A stretch of 64,000 nucleotides of DNA, taken from the NCBI GenBank assembly GCA_029562975.1, contig JAKQTR010000038.1:124001-188000 (forward strand). The letters are read 5' to 3'. Shown piece by piece: positions 38,466 to 47,834 of this stretch (the stretch's first letter is position 1; each line of letters opens with the position of its first letter). This stretch comes from Acidobacteriota bacterium. Its GTDB lineage: Bacteria; Acidobacteriota; Vicinamibacteria; Vicinamibacterales; JAKQTR01. Under the pieces are notes generated by a model that did no database searches, was not told where the DNA came from, and worked only from the letters and a program-made list of their open reading frames with translations. The translations under genes were made by a program, and so were the position numbers.

Positions 38466-39741
38466 AGTAGGTGAACCCGTGCGCCCGCATCGTGTCGCGG
38501 GAATACGCGTTCCTCCCATCGAACACGACCGGGCTCTTCATGAGCTTGCGCATCTTTCCGAAGTCCGGCTCGAGGAACTCGTGCCACTCCGTGACCAGGG
38601 CCAGCGCGTCCGCACCCGCCAGCGCCGCGTGCGCGCCCGGCGCCAGCGTGATGCGCGCCCCGAAGACGCGCTTCGCGCCGGGCATCGCCGCCGGGTCGTA
38701 CGCCTGGATCCTCGCGCCGGCCGACAGCAGCTGATCGATGAGCGCAAGCGAGGGCGCGTCCCGCACGTCGTCGGTCCCCGGCCTGAAGGCGAGGCCCCAG
38801 ACGGCGATCGTCCGGCCCTCCAGCGATCCGAAGTGCCGCGCCATCTTCGCCGCCAGCACCGACTTCTGCGCCTCGTTGACGCGCTCGACGGCCCGCGGGA
38901 TGTGGAACTGGTACCCCTTGTCGCCCGCGGACCTCACGAGGGCCCGGATGTCCCGAGAGAAAGCGCCGCCGTACCCAATCCCCGGAAACAGGAACGACGG
39001 CCCGATCCGGCGGTCGGCACCAATGGCCCGCCGCACCTGCTCCACGTCGGCGCCAAGCGCCTCGCAGGCGTTGGCGATCTCGTTCATGAGGGAGATCCGC
39101 GCGGCCAGGAACGCGTTGGCCGCGTGCTTCGACAACTCGGCGCTCGCGCAGTCCATGACCAGGGCCGGCCCGCCGGTCCGCGTGAAGGGCGCGTAGAGCT
39201 GCCGCACGATCTCCGCGCCCCGTTCGTCCTCGGCGCCGACGACCACCCGGTCCGGCCGCAGGAAATCGCCGACGGCGGCGCCCCGCGTCAGGAATGCCGG
39301 GGCGCTCACCACGCTGAAAGGATGCGTGGTCTCGCGCCTCACGGTCTCTCGGACCTTCGCCGCCGTCCCCACAGGCACGGTGCTCGCGACGACGATGACC
39401 TTGTAGCCGTTCATCGACCGCGCGATCTCCCGCGCCACGGCCAACACCCGCGGCAGGTCGGCCCCGCCGTCCTCTCCCGGAGGCGCGCCGGCCGCGATGA
39501 TGATCGCCGGCGAGGCGCGCACCGCGCGGGACAGCTGGGTCGTGAACGACAGGCGTTTCTCGCTCGCGTTCCGGCGGACCAGCTCCTCGAGTCCGGGCTC
39601 GAAGAACGGCAGCGCCCCGCGGCGCAGCCGCCGCACCGTCGCCGCGTCCTGGTCGACGCAGACCACCGTGTTGCCGGTCCCGGCGAGGCAGGCGCCCGCC
39701 ACGAGCCCGACGTGACCGGTGCCGATGACAGCGATCTTCAT
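38449..39741 (-). CDS. UDP-sugar dehydrogenase family protein lacking catalytic residues
   Basis: A 430-residue protein with the full fold of UDP-glucose/GDP-mannose dehydrogenases: GTGHVGLVAGACLA (7-20), STVPVGT, the ELSKHAANAFLAARIS core (K205, N209), and GLAFRPGTDDVRDAP. But the catalytic loop reads GYGGAFSRD (256-264) where GYGGSCFPKD is expected, so the nucleophilic Cys is gone and the loop is one residue short. The segment NPEFLxEG reads APAFLTRG, so two conserved Glu are also missing. The reading frame is intact. A canonical oxidation of UDP-glucose to UDP-glucuronate looks unlikely. First gene of the minus-strand series, with a good promoter. Confidence 0.85.
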   Translation of the reverse strand: MKIAVIGTGHVGLVAGACLAGTGNTVVCVDQDAATVRRLRRGALPFFEPGLEELVRRNASEKRLSFTTQLSRAVRASPAIIIAAGAPPGEDGGADLPRVLAVAREIARSMNGYKVIVVASTVPVGTAAKVRETVRRETTHPFSVVSAPAFLTRGAAVGDFLRPDRVVVGAEDERGAEIVRQLYAPFTRTGGPALVMDCASAELSKHAANAFLAARISLMNEIANACEALGADVEQVRRAIGADRRIGPSFLFPGIGYGGAFSRDIRALVRSAGDKGYQFHIPRAVERVNEAQKSVLAAKMARHFGSLEGRTIAVWGLAFRPGTDDVRDAPSLALIDQLLSAGARIQAYDPAAMPGAKRVFGARITLAPGAHAALAGADALALVTEWHEFLEPDFGKMRKLMKSPVVFDGRNAYSRDTMRAHGFTYYGIGR

Positions 39742-39801
39742 CCCCGTGCGTCCAAAGGCGCGACCCGGCCTCGGTCCCGGCGCAGGTGCCCAAGGGCACA
39801 G

Positions 39802-39830
39802 AAAATACTATACGCGTTCCGCGCTGTCAA
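39802..39830 (-). promoter_or_regulatory. Promoter of the galE-priA gene series
   Basis: On the minus strand TTGACA (39830-39825) is a perfect -35; after 17 bases comes TATTTT (39807-39802). Start would be near 39795, about 54 bases before the dehydrogenase ATG. Confidence 0.7.
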
Positions 39831-39927
39831 GGTCTTGGGAGTCAATAAGTTGCAGACGCGCAAGTTGGCCGGAACCGGGGCCGGGCCCTCCGCCGGCGCC
39901 TTTCGCGTTACCATACATGGCGTCGCC

Positions 39928-41094
39928 ATGAAGGTGCTGCTCGATTACCGGCCGGCGTTGCGCGACCGTACGGGCGTCGGCGAATGGGTCCATCAGCTCG
40001 CGCAGCACCTGCTGGCCCGCACGTCGAGCGAGGCGCAGAACGCCGCGGAATTCGGCCTCACGCTCTGGACCTCGTCGTGGCGCGACCGGCCGACGCCGGC
40101 GAGCGTCGCCGACCTCGAAGGCGCGACGATCGTCGATCGCCGCATCCCCGTGCGGCCGCTCACCTGGGCGTGGAACCGGGCCGGGTGGCCGAACGTGGAG
40201 ACGCTGACCTCACGCAGTTTCGACATCGTGCACTCGACATCCCCCTTGCTTCTGCCGAGCCGCTCGGGCCTGCGCGTCTGCACGATCTACGACCTCGATT
40301 TCCTGGCGCATCCCGAACGGACCTGGGCCGAGATGCGGCGTGACTACCCGAGGCTGGCGCGCGCGCACGCGGCGCGGGCCGACGGCATCGTGACGATCTC
40401 GGACCACTCGCGGCGCCAGGTCCTGCGCATGCTCGAGGTCGAGCCTGCGCGCGTCGTCGTGTGCCGGCCAGGGGTGCCCTCCTGGGCCGCGGCGGCGGCG
40501 CCGTCCCAGCGGACCGGCCCGGACGGGTACATCCTGTTCGTGGGGACCCTCGAACCGCGGAAGAACATCGGCGGCCTCCTGGCAGCGTACCGGCACCTGG
40601 TGGATCGCGATCCGGCCACACCGCGGCTCGTGCTGGCGGGCCGCGTGACCCCTGCGGCAGGCGCATGGGTGGCGCAGGCCCAGGCCCCGCCGCTGGCGGG
40701 CCGCGTCGACGTGCTCGGCTACGTCGCCGACGAGCGGCGGAGCGCGCTGTACCACGGCGCCCGGGTGCTGGTGCTGCCGTCCTTCGAAGAGGGATTCGGC
40801 CTGCCGGCGCTGGAGGCCATGGCGCTCGGCGTGCCGGTGGTGGCGTCCACGTCGGGAGCGCTCCCGGAGGTCGTCGGGAGTGCGGGGCTGCTCGTGGAGG
40901 CAACCGACACGCGCGCCCTGGCCGACGCCATCCGGGCGGTGGTGTCGCACGCCGCCCTGTGGGCCGAGTTGCGCCAGAACGGCCTGGCCCGGGCCTCGGC
41001 GTTCAAGTGGCCGGAGGCTGCGGCCGCATTGCTGCACGCCTACGGCGGCTGGCTCGACCGGGCCCGGAAGAACGCCCCTGCCGGAAGGACATGA
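39928..41094 (+). CDS. Family 4 glycosyltransferase
   Basis: A 388-residue GT-B glycosyltransferase. The N-terminal half starts MKVLLDYRPALRDRTGVGEW and holds TIYDLDFLAHPE; the C-terminal half has LFVGTLEPRKNIGGLLAAY and the nucleotide-sugar motif PSFEEGFGLPALEAMALGVPVV (EX7E). It probably adds a hexose to a lipid-linked repeat unit. First plus-strand gene of the polysaccharide locus; divergent from the dehydrogenase across 186 bases. Donor and acceptor are unknown. Confidence 0.88.
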   Translation: MKVLLDYRPALRDRTGVGEWVHQLAQHLLARTSSEAQNAAEFGLTLWTSSWRDRPTPASVADLEGATIVDRRIPVRPLTWAWNRAGWPNVETLTSRSFDIVHSTSPLLLPSRSGLRVCTIYDLDFLAHPERTWAEMRRDYPRLARAHAARADGIVTISDHSRRQVLRMLEVEPARVVVCRPGVPSWAAAAAPSQRTGPDGYILFVGTLEPRKNIGGLLAAYRHLVDRDPATPRLVLAGRVTPAAGAWVAQAQAPPLAGRVDVLGYVADERRSALYHGARVLVLPSFEEGFGLPALEAMALGVPVVASTSGALPEVVGSAGLLVEATDTRALADAIRAVVSHAALWAELRQNGLARASAFKWPEAAAALLHAYGGWLDRARKNAPAGRT

Positions 41095-41098
41095 TGCG

Positions 41099-42220
41099 AT
41101 GCGAATTGGCATCGATGCCAGGGAACTGACGGGCCGGACGACCGGCGTCGGGAGGTATCTCGCGGAACTGCTCCGCGAGTGGGCGGCGCCCGCCAGCGGG
41201 GTCGCCGGGCGCCACCAGTTCGTCCTCTACTCGGCCCGGGCGCTCGGCGAGGAGGTCGAGCCTGCGATGGCCGGCTTGGGGGCCGAAGCCAGGGTATTGC
41301 CGGGGTCGGGAGGCACCCGGTGGGAGCAATTGAGCCTGGCGGCCGCCGCGAACCGGGACGGCCTGGACGTGTTCTTCGCACCGGGCTACACGGCGCCGGT
41401 CAGGGCCCGCTGCCCAATTGCCCTGACGATCCACGACCTCTCGTACTTCGCGCACCCCGAGTGGTTCCGCTGGCGCGAAGGCGTGCGCCGCAGGGAACTG
41501 ACACGGCAGTCGGCCAACCGAGCATCGGTCGTGCTGACCGACTCTGAGTTTTCGAGGGGCGAAATCGTCCGCCACCTTCGCCTGCCCGATTCACGGGTCC
41601 GCGTGGTGCCGCTCGGCGCGGGTGCGCCGGCCTGGTTCGCGGCGGCCGCGGACGGCGAGGCCGACCCCGCGGTACCGCCGGAACCCTGCGTGCTCTACGT
41701 CGGCTCGATCTTCAACCGGCGCCGCGTGCCAGATCTCGTCGCCGCCTTTCCGGCCGTGGCGGCCGCCGTTCCGGGAGCGAGGCTGGACATCGTCGGTGAG
41801 AACCGCACGTTTCCCTTCCAGGACATCGACGCCCTGAGCCGGAAGACCGGCTTGGGCGATCGCATCCGGGTGCGGCCCTGGGTGCCCGAGGCTGAACTGG
41901 CGAACGCATTCAGGCGCGCATCGGCTTTCGTGTTCCTGTCCGAGTACGAAGGATTTGGCCTGACGCCGCTGGAGGCGCTCGCCTGCGGCGTGCCCGTGGT
42001 GCTCCTCGACACACCGGTCGCGCGCGAGGTCTGCGGGCCCGCGGCGCTGTATGTCGCGCCGAACGACCTCTCCGGGCTCGCGTCGGCCATCGTCACGCTC
42101 CTTGGCGACGCGGGCGCCCGCCGCGTGCTGATGGCCGAGGCCCCTGGCGTGCTCGCCCGCTACTCCTGGGCGAGGACCGCGCGCGAGACCCTGCTGGCCA
42201 TCGAATCGGCCGGGGCCTGA
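41099..42220 (+). CDS. Family 4 glycosyltransferase
   Basis: A 373-residue GT-B enzyme related to its upstream neighbour: MRIGIDARELTGRTTGVGRY, TIHDLSYFAHPEWF, LYVGSIFNRRRVPDLV, and the EX7E motif SEYEGFGLTPLEALACGVPVV. The start is four bases after the previous stop, so the two are co-translated. The linked array suggests stepwise assembly of one repeat unit. Confidence 0.88.
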   Translation: MRIGIDARELTGRTTGVGRYLAELLREWAAPASGVAGRHQFVLYSARALGEEVEPAMAGLGAEARVLPGSGGTRWEQLSLAAAANRDGLDVFFAPGYTAPVRARCPIALTIHDLSYFAHPEWFRWREGVRRRELTRQSANRASVVLTDSEFSRGEIVRHLRLPDSRVRVVPLGAGAPAWFAAAADGEADPAVPPEPCVLYVGSIFNRRRVPDLVAAFPAVAAAVPGARLDIVGENRTFPFQDIDALSRKTGLGDRIRVRPWVPEAELANAFRRASAFVFLSEYEGFGLTPLEALACGVPVVLLDTPVAREVCGPAALYVAPNDLSGLASAIVTLLGDAGARRVLMAEAPGVLARYSWARTARETLLAIESAGA

Positions 42221-42224
42221 CGGC

Positions 42225-43055
42225 GTGCCGCGCGTCACCATCGTCATTGTCACGTTCAACACGAAGGCCGAAGTCGGCGCGTGCCTCCGCTCGCTCGCCA
42301 TTCACCCGCCTGAAGCCCCGCACGACGTGATCGTTGTCGACAATGCCTCCACCGACGGCACTGCGGAGGCGATCCGGGCGGAGTGGCCGAAGATCCGCTT
42401 GATCGAGCCGGGGCGGAACCTGGGCTTCGCCGCCGGCAACAACCTCGGCATTCGGAGCGCGGCGGGCGAGTTCGTCCTGTTGCTGAACAGCGACACCATC
42501 GTGCCGGCCGGCGCGGTGGATGCGCTCGTCGGCGGCCTGGCAGCGCGGCCTGACTGCACGGCGGCCGGCCCGCGCATCGTCGACGCGGAGGGGCGGCCGG
42601 AGCTGTCGTTCGGCCGCATGATCGGACCGTTCAACGAGGCGCGGCAGAAGGCGATCGTCAGGCTGCAGTTGCGCGGCTTCGGCCCGGCCCTGCGGTACGT
42701 CGACCGGGTCACGCGCCGCGCCGGGCATCCCGACTGGGTCAGCGGGGCCTGCCTGCTCGTCCGCCGGACGGAGGCCCTGGCCGCGGGCCTGCTGGACGAG
42801 CGGTTCTTCCTCTACGCGGAAGACGTGGATTTCTGCGCGGCGCTCCGGGCGAGGGGCGGCCGCATCCTGTTCGAACCAGCCGCCGAAATCGTCCACCTGC
42901 GGGGCGCGTCGCGCCGGACGCGCCCCGTCGAAACCGAGCGCGCCTACCGCAGGAGCCAGCTCGCCTTCTACGAGAAGCACCATCCGCGATGGGTGCCGTG
43001 CCTGAGGGCCTACCTCCGGATGCGGGGACGCCTGCCCCCCGATCTGCCAAGCTGA
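42225..43055 (+). CDS. Family 2 glycosyltransferase (rhamnosyltransferase-like)
   Basis: A 276-residue GT-A enzyme. It has TIVIVTFNTKAEVGACL, VVDNASTDGT, NLGFAAGNNLGI, LLLNSDTIV (DXD-like), and WVSGACLLVRRTEAL followed by DERFFLYAEDVDFC. This is the WbbL/rhamnosyltransferase-like group; the sugar is not certain. GTG start four bases after the preceding stop. Confidence 0.88.
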   Translation: MPRVTIVIVTFNTKAEVGACLRSLAIHPPEAPHDVIVVDNASTDGTAEAIRAEWPKIRLIEPGRNLGFAAGNNLGIRSAAGEFVLLLNSDTIVPAGAVDALVGGLAARPDCTAAGPRIVDAEGRPELSFGRMIGPFNEARQKAIVRLQLRGFGPALRYVDRVTRRAGHPDWVSGACLLVRRTEALAAGLLDERFFLYAEDVDFCAALRARGGRILFEPAAEIVHLRGASRRTRPVETERAYRRSQLAFYEKHHPRWVPCLRAYLRMRGRLPPDLPS

Positions 43056-43134
43056 GCCGAGTTCGCGCGCCGCCGGCGCGGCCTCGTCGGACCGCGGGCC
43101 TGTGGTATCGTGAACCCGCGGCAGGGGTGGCTGG

Positions 43135-44262
43135 GTGCGCATCGCGATCGACGTCCGAAAACTGCACGACTTCGGGATCGGGACCTACGTCCGGAACCTG
43201 TTGAAGTACCTCGCCCTGCTGGATCAGGACACCGAGTACTTCCCGCTCTGCCGGCCGCAGGACGCGGAGGCCATCGCGACCCTCGGCCCGAACTTCAAGC
43301 CGGTTCCCGTGGCGTCCAAACCCTACTCGGTGTCGGAGCAGATCGTGCTGCCCGCGCGACTCGTGCCGCGGCGCGTCGATCTGCTCCACGAGCCTCACTA
43401 CGTGCTGCCGCCCCTGGTGCCCTGCCGCGCGGTGGTGACGGTTCATGACTGCATTCACCTGATGTTCCCGCAGTACCTGCCCAACCGGATGGCCTACGCG
43501 TACGCGCGGGGGAGTCTCTGGGCTGCGACCCGCCGCGCCGAGCGGATCTTCACCGTCTCGGAAACCTCGAAGGCCGACATCCTGCGCTACTGCGATGTGC
43601 CCGCGGACCGCATCGTTGTCGTGTACAACGCCATCGACGACCGGTTCTCGGTGGCGCCGTCCGACGAAGCGATCCGGCGGGCCCGGGAACGCTATCAACT
43701 CGACGGCCCGTTCGCGCTCTACGTGGGCAACATCAAGCCGCACAAGAACATCGAGCGCCTGATCGACGCCTTCGCTCTCGTGCGCCGGGACGGGTTCGAG
43801 CGGATTGAGCTGCTCATCATCGGGGACCGGATTTCGAAGTTTCCCAGGCTGCGCCGCGCCGTAGACAGACACAAGCTGCACAAACACGTCCGCTTCCTCG
43901 GCTTCGTGCCCGACGACACGCTGGCCGCCCTCTACCGGCTGGCAACCCTCTTCGTCTTCCCGTCGCTCTACGAAGGATTCGGCCTCCCGCCGCTCGAGGC
44001 GATGGCCAGCGGAACGCCGGTGGTCACCTCGAACCGGTCCTCCCTGCCCGAAGTGGTCGGCGACGCGGCGGTGCTCGTCGATCCGTACAGCGCGCCATCG
44101 ATCGCAGAGGGCATCCGCCGGGTGCTGGCCGACGCTTCGCTGCGCCGGGCGCTGTCGGAGCGGGGCCTGGCCCGGGCCCGCCAATTCTCGTGGGAGGCGT
44201 CGGTCCGGCGGGTCCACGACGTCTACATGGACGTGGCTTCGGGGCGGCCTCCTGCGTCATGA
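43135..44262 (+). CDS. Family 4 glycosyltransferase
   Basis: A 375-residue GT-B enzyme: MRIAIDVRKLHDFGIGTY, TVHDCIHLMFPQYLPNR, LYVGNIKPHKNIERLIDAF, and the EX7E motif PSLYEGFGLPPLEAMASGTPVV. GTG start at 43135, 79 bases after the previous gene. Its stop overlaps the next ATG (ATGA). Confidence 0.88.
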   Translation: MRIAIDVRKLHDFGIGTYVRNLLKYLALLDQDTEYFPLCRPQDAEAIATLGPNFKPVPVASKPYSVSEQIVLPARLVPRRVDLLHEPHYVLPPLVPCRAVVTVHDCIHLMFPQYLPNRMAYAYARGSLWAATRRAERIFTVSETSKADILRYCDVPADRIVVVYNAIDDRFSVAPSDEAIRRARERYQLDGPFALYVGNIKPHKNIERLIDAFALVRRDGFERIELLIIGDRISKFPRLRRAVDRHKLHKHVRFLGFVPDDTLAALYRLATLFVFPSLYEGFGLPPLEAMASGTPVVTSNRSSLPEVVGDAAVLVDPYSAPSIAEGIRRVLADASLRRALSERGLARARQFSWEASVRRVHDVYMDVASGRPPAS

Positions 44263-45368
44263 GAATCGCCTTCGTCCACGACTGGCTCACGGGCATGCGC
44301 GGCGGCGAGAAGGTCCTCGAAGCCCTCGTGTCGCTCTGGCCCGATGCCGACGTGTTCACCCTCGTGCATGCGCGGGGGTCGGTGTCGCCGGCGATCGAGG
44401 CCCGCCGCATTCGCACGTCGGCCATCCAGCGCCTGCCGGCCGCCACGCGGGTTTACCGCCACTACCTGCCGCTGTTTCCCGCGGCCATCGAGATGCTCGA
44501 CCTCGATGCCTACGATCTGGTGATCAGCTCGAGCCACTGTGCGGCGAAGGCGGCGGTCGTCCCCGGGCGGGCACGCCACGTCTGCTACTGCCACTCGCCC
44601 ATGCGGTACGCCTGGGACCAGTTTGCCGAGTACTTCGGCGCCGAACGGGTCGGCCGAGCCGCCGAAGCGGCGTACCGGCCCGTCATGGCGTGGCTTGCGA
44701 GATGGGACGCCGGCACGGCGCCGCGCGTCCACCGGTTCCTGGCGAACTCCGCGTTCGTGGCCTCGCGAATCCGCCGCTTCTACGGTCGTGCGGCGTCGGT
44801 CGTGTACCCGCCCGTGGACACCGAGTTCTTTCAGCCCGGCGGAGAGCCGGCGGGCGATCATCTCCTGGTCGTCTCCGCGCTGGTCCCGTACAAGCGGATC
44901 GATCTGGCCATCGCCGGCTGCCGCGCAGCCGGCGTGCCCCTGCGGGTGGCCGGCGACGGGCCGGACCAGAAGCGACTGGAGCGACTGGCAGGCCCGGGGG
45001 TGACCTTCCTTGGCCGACTCACCGACGAGCAGGTGCGTGACGAGTACCGGCGGGCGCGCGGAGTCATCCTGCCCGGCGCCGAGGACTTCGGCATCGTCCC
45101 CGTCGAGGCGCAGGCGTGCGGCCGCCCCGTCGTCGCCCTCGCGCGCGGCGGCGCGCTGGAAACGGTCATCGACGGCCAGACCGGGGTGCTCTTCGAAAGG
45201 GCGTCGGCCGAGGCGCTCGCCGAGGCGGTGGGGCGTCTGGCGTCCCTGCGTGCCGACGCGGCGCTTCTCCGCGCCGCCGCCGAGCGGTTCTCGAAAGCGC
45301 GGTTCCTGGAGCGCATGCGAGCGGCCGTCGACGAGGCGCTCGCGGCTCCCCTGGAGGAGCGCTGGTGA
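44259..45368 (+). CDS. Family 4 glycosyltransferase (mannosyltransferase-like)
   Basis: A 369-residue GT-B enzyme of the WbaZ/mannosyltransferase-like group: MRIAFVHDWLTGMRGGEKVL, VISSSHCAAKAAV, CYCHSPMRYAWDQFAEYF, VVYPPVDTEFFQP, and the C-terminal PGAEDFGIVPVEAQACGRPVVAL. The CHSPMRYAWD segment is typical of enzymes acting on exopolysaccharide or O-antigen. Translationally coupled to the gene before it by ATGA. Confidence 0.9.
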   Translation: MRIAFVHDWLTGMRGGEKVLEALVSLWPDADVFTLVHARGSVSPAIEARRIRTSAIQRLPAATRVYRHYLPLFPAAIEMLDLDAYDLVISSSHCAAKAAVVPGRARHVCYCHSPMRYAWDQFAEYFGAERVGRAAEAAYRPVMAWLARWDAGTAPRVHRFLANSAFVASRIRRFYGRAASVVYPPVDTEFFQPGGEPAGDHLLVVSALVPYKRIDLAIAGCRAAGVPLRVAGDGPDQKRLERLAGPGVTFLGRLTDEQVRDEYRRARGVILPGAEDFGIVPVEAQACGRPVVALARGGALETVIDGQTGVLFERASAEALAEAVGRLASLRADAALLRAAAERFSKARFLERMRAAVDEALAAPLEERW

Positions 45369-45395
45369 GGCTGCACCCCGCCCCGGCCCCGAGGC

Positions 45396-45401
45396 TATAA
45401 T
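45396..45401 (+). promoter_or_regulatory. Possible -10 element before the sugar transferase gene
   Basis: A perfect TATAAT lies 33 bases before the next ATG, in a 65-base gap. No -35 match is seen at 16-18 bases, so it would need an activator or be fortuitous. Confidence 0.3.
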
Positions 45402-45433
45402 CGAGAGGCTCGGACGGTTACGCTCGCGCCGAT

Positions 45434-46882
45434 ATGGTCAGACGCTACAAGCGCACGCTGGCGGCCTTCTTCATCGTGACGGACGCGCTCCTCGGGGCTG
45501 CCGCGTTCCTCGCGGCGTACCTTCTCCGGTTCAGTTCGGGTGTGATCCCGATCACGAAAGGCATTCCGCCCTTCCAGCAGTACCTGCTGGTGGCGCCCTT
45601 TGTCGGGCTGCTGGTCCCGGTCGCGTACTACTTCCAGGGGCTCTACAGCCTCAGGCGCAACCGCTCCCGCGTTGACGACTTCTTCACGGTGTTCGTCGGC
45701 AGCATCGTCGCCGTCGTCCTGGGCATCGTGACGACCCTGTACTTCCAGGCCTACTACATGCCCGACGCCCTGAAGGACCGCGGGGCCTTCGAGGTCTCGC
45801 AGATCGTCTGGGCGATCTTCCTGGCGCTGAACGTCGCGTTCACCTTCCTGTCGCGCGAACTGGTGCGCCAGACGCTCGAGCGGCGATGGCGGGCGGGCAT
45901 CGGCCTCAAGCGGATCCTGATCGTGGGCGCTGGCGAACTGGGCCGCCTGGTCGCCGACAAAATCATCGAGCACCGGGAGCTGGGTTACCACATCGTCGGG
46001 TTCGTGGACGACCGCGCCGAACGCGATCACCTCGGGTACCGCGGCCTGCCCCTGCTGGGGACGGCCGCGCAGACCGACGAGATCTGCCAGCGCGAGAACG
46101 TGGATCACATCTACATCGCGCTGCCCCTCGAGCATCACCACCGCATGCTGGAGGTCATCGAGGCCGCCGCCAAGAACCTGGTGGACGTGAAGATCGTGCC
46201 GGACTTGCTCCAGTTCATCGCCCTGCGTGCGCGCATCGAGGACATGGACGGCGTCCCGATCATCAACCTGAACGACGTCCCGCTGCAGGGGCTCAGCGCG
46301 ATGGCGAAGCGGACGCTGGACGTGGCCTGCTCGGCGATCCTGCTGGCGGTGCTGGCGCTGCCGCTGGCGGCCGTCGCCCTGATCATCCGCCTGACCTCGA
46401 AAGGGCCGGTCCTGTACCGCCAGGAGCGCATGAGCCTGGACGGCTCGCCGTTCACGGTCTACAAGTTCCGGTCGATGTACGACGACGCCGAGGCCGCCAC
46501 GGGGCCGGTGTGGGCGGGCGACGCGGATCCGCGCACGACGCCGGTCGGCCGCTGCCTCCGGCGGTTCGATATCGACGAACTGCCGCAGCTCTTCAACGTC
46601 CTCAGGGGCGACATGTCGCTCGTGGGGCCCAGGCCCGAGCGCCCGTACTTCGTCGAGCAGTTCAAGCACCGGTTCCCCTACTACATGCTCCGCCACAAGG
46701 TGAAGTCGGGGATCACCGGCTGGGCGCAGGTCAACGGGTGGCGGGGCAACACGTCGATCGAGAAGCGAATCGAGTTCGATCTGTACTACATCGAGAACTG
46801 GTCCCTGAGCCTCGACATGAAAATCCTGTGGCTGACCCTGGTGCGGGGCCTGGGGCTCTTCAAGCAGGCGCCCACTCAGTAG
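45434..46882 (+). CDS. Exopolysaccharide polyprenyl-phosphate sugar-1-P transferase (WbaP/EpsB type)
   Basis: A 482-residue membrane protein. Four N-terminal helices (1-~125), a Rossmann-like CoA-binding domain ([18 protein letters not shown], about 155-250), and a C-terminal bacterial sugar transferase domain from about residue 288: [60 protein letters not shown], and [18 protein letters not shown]. It starts repeat-unit synthesis by moving a sugar-1-phosphate, usually glucose, onto undecaprenyl phosphate. This type is common in exosortase-linked EPS loci. Confidence 0.94.
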   Translation: MVRRYKRTLAAFFIVTDALLGAAAFLAAYLLRFSSGVIPITKGIPPFQQYLLVAPFVGLLVPVAYYFQGLYSLRRNRSRVDDFFTVFVGSIVAVVLGIVTTLYFQAYYMPDALKDRGAFEVSQIVWAIFLALNVAFTFLSRELVRQTLERRWRAGIGLKRILIVGAGELGRLVADKIIEHRELGYHIVGFVDDRAERDHLGYRGLPLLGTAAQTDEICQRENVDHIYIALPLEHHHRMLEVIEAAAKNLVDVKIVPDLLQFIALRARIEDMDGVPIINLNDVPLQGLSAMAKRTLDVACSAILLAVLALPLAAVALIIRLTSKGPVLYRQERMSLDGSPFTVYKFRSMYDDAEAATGPVWAGDADPRTTPVGRCLRRFDIDELPQLFNVLRGDMSLVGPRPERPYFVEQFKHRFPYYMLRHKVKSGITGWAQVNGWRGNTSIEKRIEFDLYYIENWSLSLDMKILWLTLVRGLGLFKQAPTQ

Positions 46883-46889
46883 GCCCGTC

Positions 46890-47834
46890 ATGCCCAATCC
46901 ACGCGTCGTCATCACCGGAGCCGCCGGGTTCATCGGCTCTCACCTGGCCGAAACGCTCCTCGATCGCGGCTACGCGGTCGTGGGCATCGACAACCTGCTC
47001 ACGGGCGACCTCGCCAACATCGCCCATCTCGCCGGCCGGGACTTCGTGTTCGTCAAGCACGACGTCACGAATTTCATCGTCGTGGACGGCCCGGTGGACT
47101 TCGTCCTGCATTGGGCGAGCCCCGCCAGCCCGATCGACTACCTGGAACTGCCGATCCAGACGCTGAAGGTCGGCGCGCTCGGCACCCACAAAGCCCTCGG
47201 CCTGGCCAAGGCGAAGGGCGCGAGGTTTGTGCTGGCGTCCACGTCCGAGGTGTACGGCGACCCGCTGGTCCACCCCCAGGACGAGGGCTACTGGGGCAAC
47301 GTGAATCCCGTCGGGCCGCGAGGCGTGTACGACGAGGCCAAGCGCTTCGCCGAGGCGATGACCGTCGCGTACCACCGGTACCACGGGCTCGACGCGAAAA
47401 TCGTGCGCATCTTCAACACCTTCGGGCCGAGAATGCGGGTCCGCGACGGGCGGGCGGTGCCGAACTTCATCACGCAGGCCCTTCGCGGCGAGGATCTCAC
47501 CGTCTACGGCGACGGCAGCCAGACGCGCAGCCTGTGCTACATCTCGGACCTCGTCGACGGGGTCATTCGCCTGATGCACTCCGATGCGAACGGGCCCGTC
47601 AACATCGGGAATCCCCGCGAACTCACCGTCGAGGCGCTGGCGCGGCTGGTCGTCCGCCTCACCGGATCGTCCAGCCGGATTGTGCACCAGGCGCTGCCGG
47701 TCGACGACCCCAGGGTCCGCAAGCCGGACATCACCCGGGCCGAGACGATCCTGGGCTGGCGGCCGCGGGTCTCCCTGGAGGACGGGCTCGCCCGCACGAT
47801 CGAGTACTTCAGGGAGAAGCTGGCGGCTCGTTGA
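46890..47834 (+). CDS. uxs: UDP-glucuronate decarboxylase (UDP-xylose synthase)
   Basis: A 314-residue extended [27 protein letters not shown], the catalytic STSEVYGDP and YDEAK, NTFGPRM and [19 protein letters not shown] match UXS enzymes closely. It converts UDP-glucuronate to UDP-xylose, so the polysaccharide may contain xylose. It needs UDP-glucuronate, yet the only dehydrogenase homologue nearby lacks key residues. It starts 7 bases after the sugar transferase gene and ends overlapping the convergent pgsA by 26 bases. Confidence 0.92.
   Translation: MPNPRVVITGAAGFIGSHLAETLLDRGYAVVGIDNLLTGDLANIAHLAGRDFVFVKHDVTNFIVVDGPVDFVLHWASPASPIDYLELPIQTLKVGALGTHKALGLAKAKGARFVLASTSEVYGDPLVHPQDEGYWGNVNPVGPRGVYDEAKRFAEAMTVAYHRYHGLDAKIVRIFNTFGPRMRVRDGRAVPNFITQALRGEDLTVYGDGSQTRSLCYISDLVDGVIRLMHSDANGPVNIGNPRELTVEALARLVVRLTGSSSRIVHQALPVDDPRVRKPDITRAETILGWRPRVSLEDGLARTIEYFREKLAAR

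Noticed and set aside
38428-39927. Plus-strand extension of the first glycosyltransferase frame
   Set aside because: The conserved glycosyltransferase N-terminus begins at 39928; the upstream part is antisense to the dehydrogenase gene.
39928-44262. Tandem glycosyltransferases as a recent duplication
   Set aside because: The GT4 proteins share only family motifs; sequences differ too much for a recent duplication.
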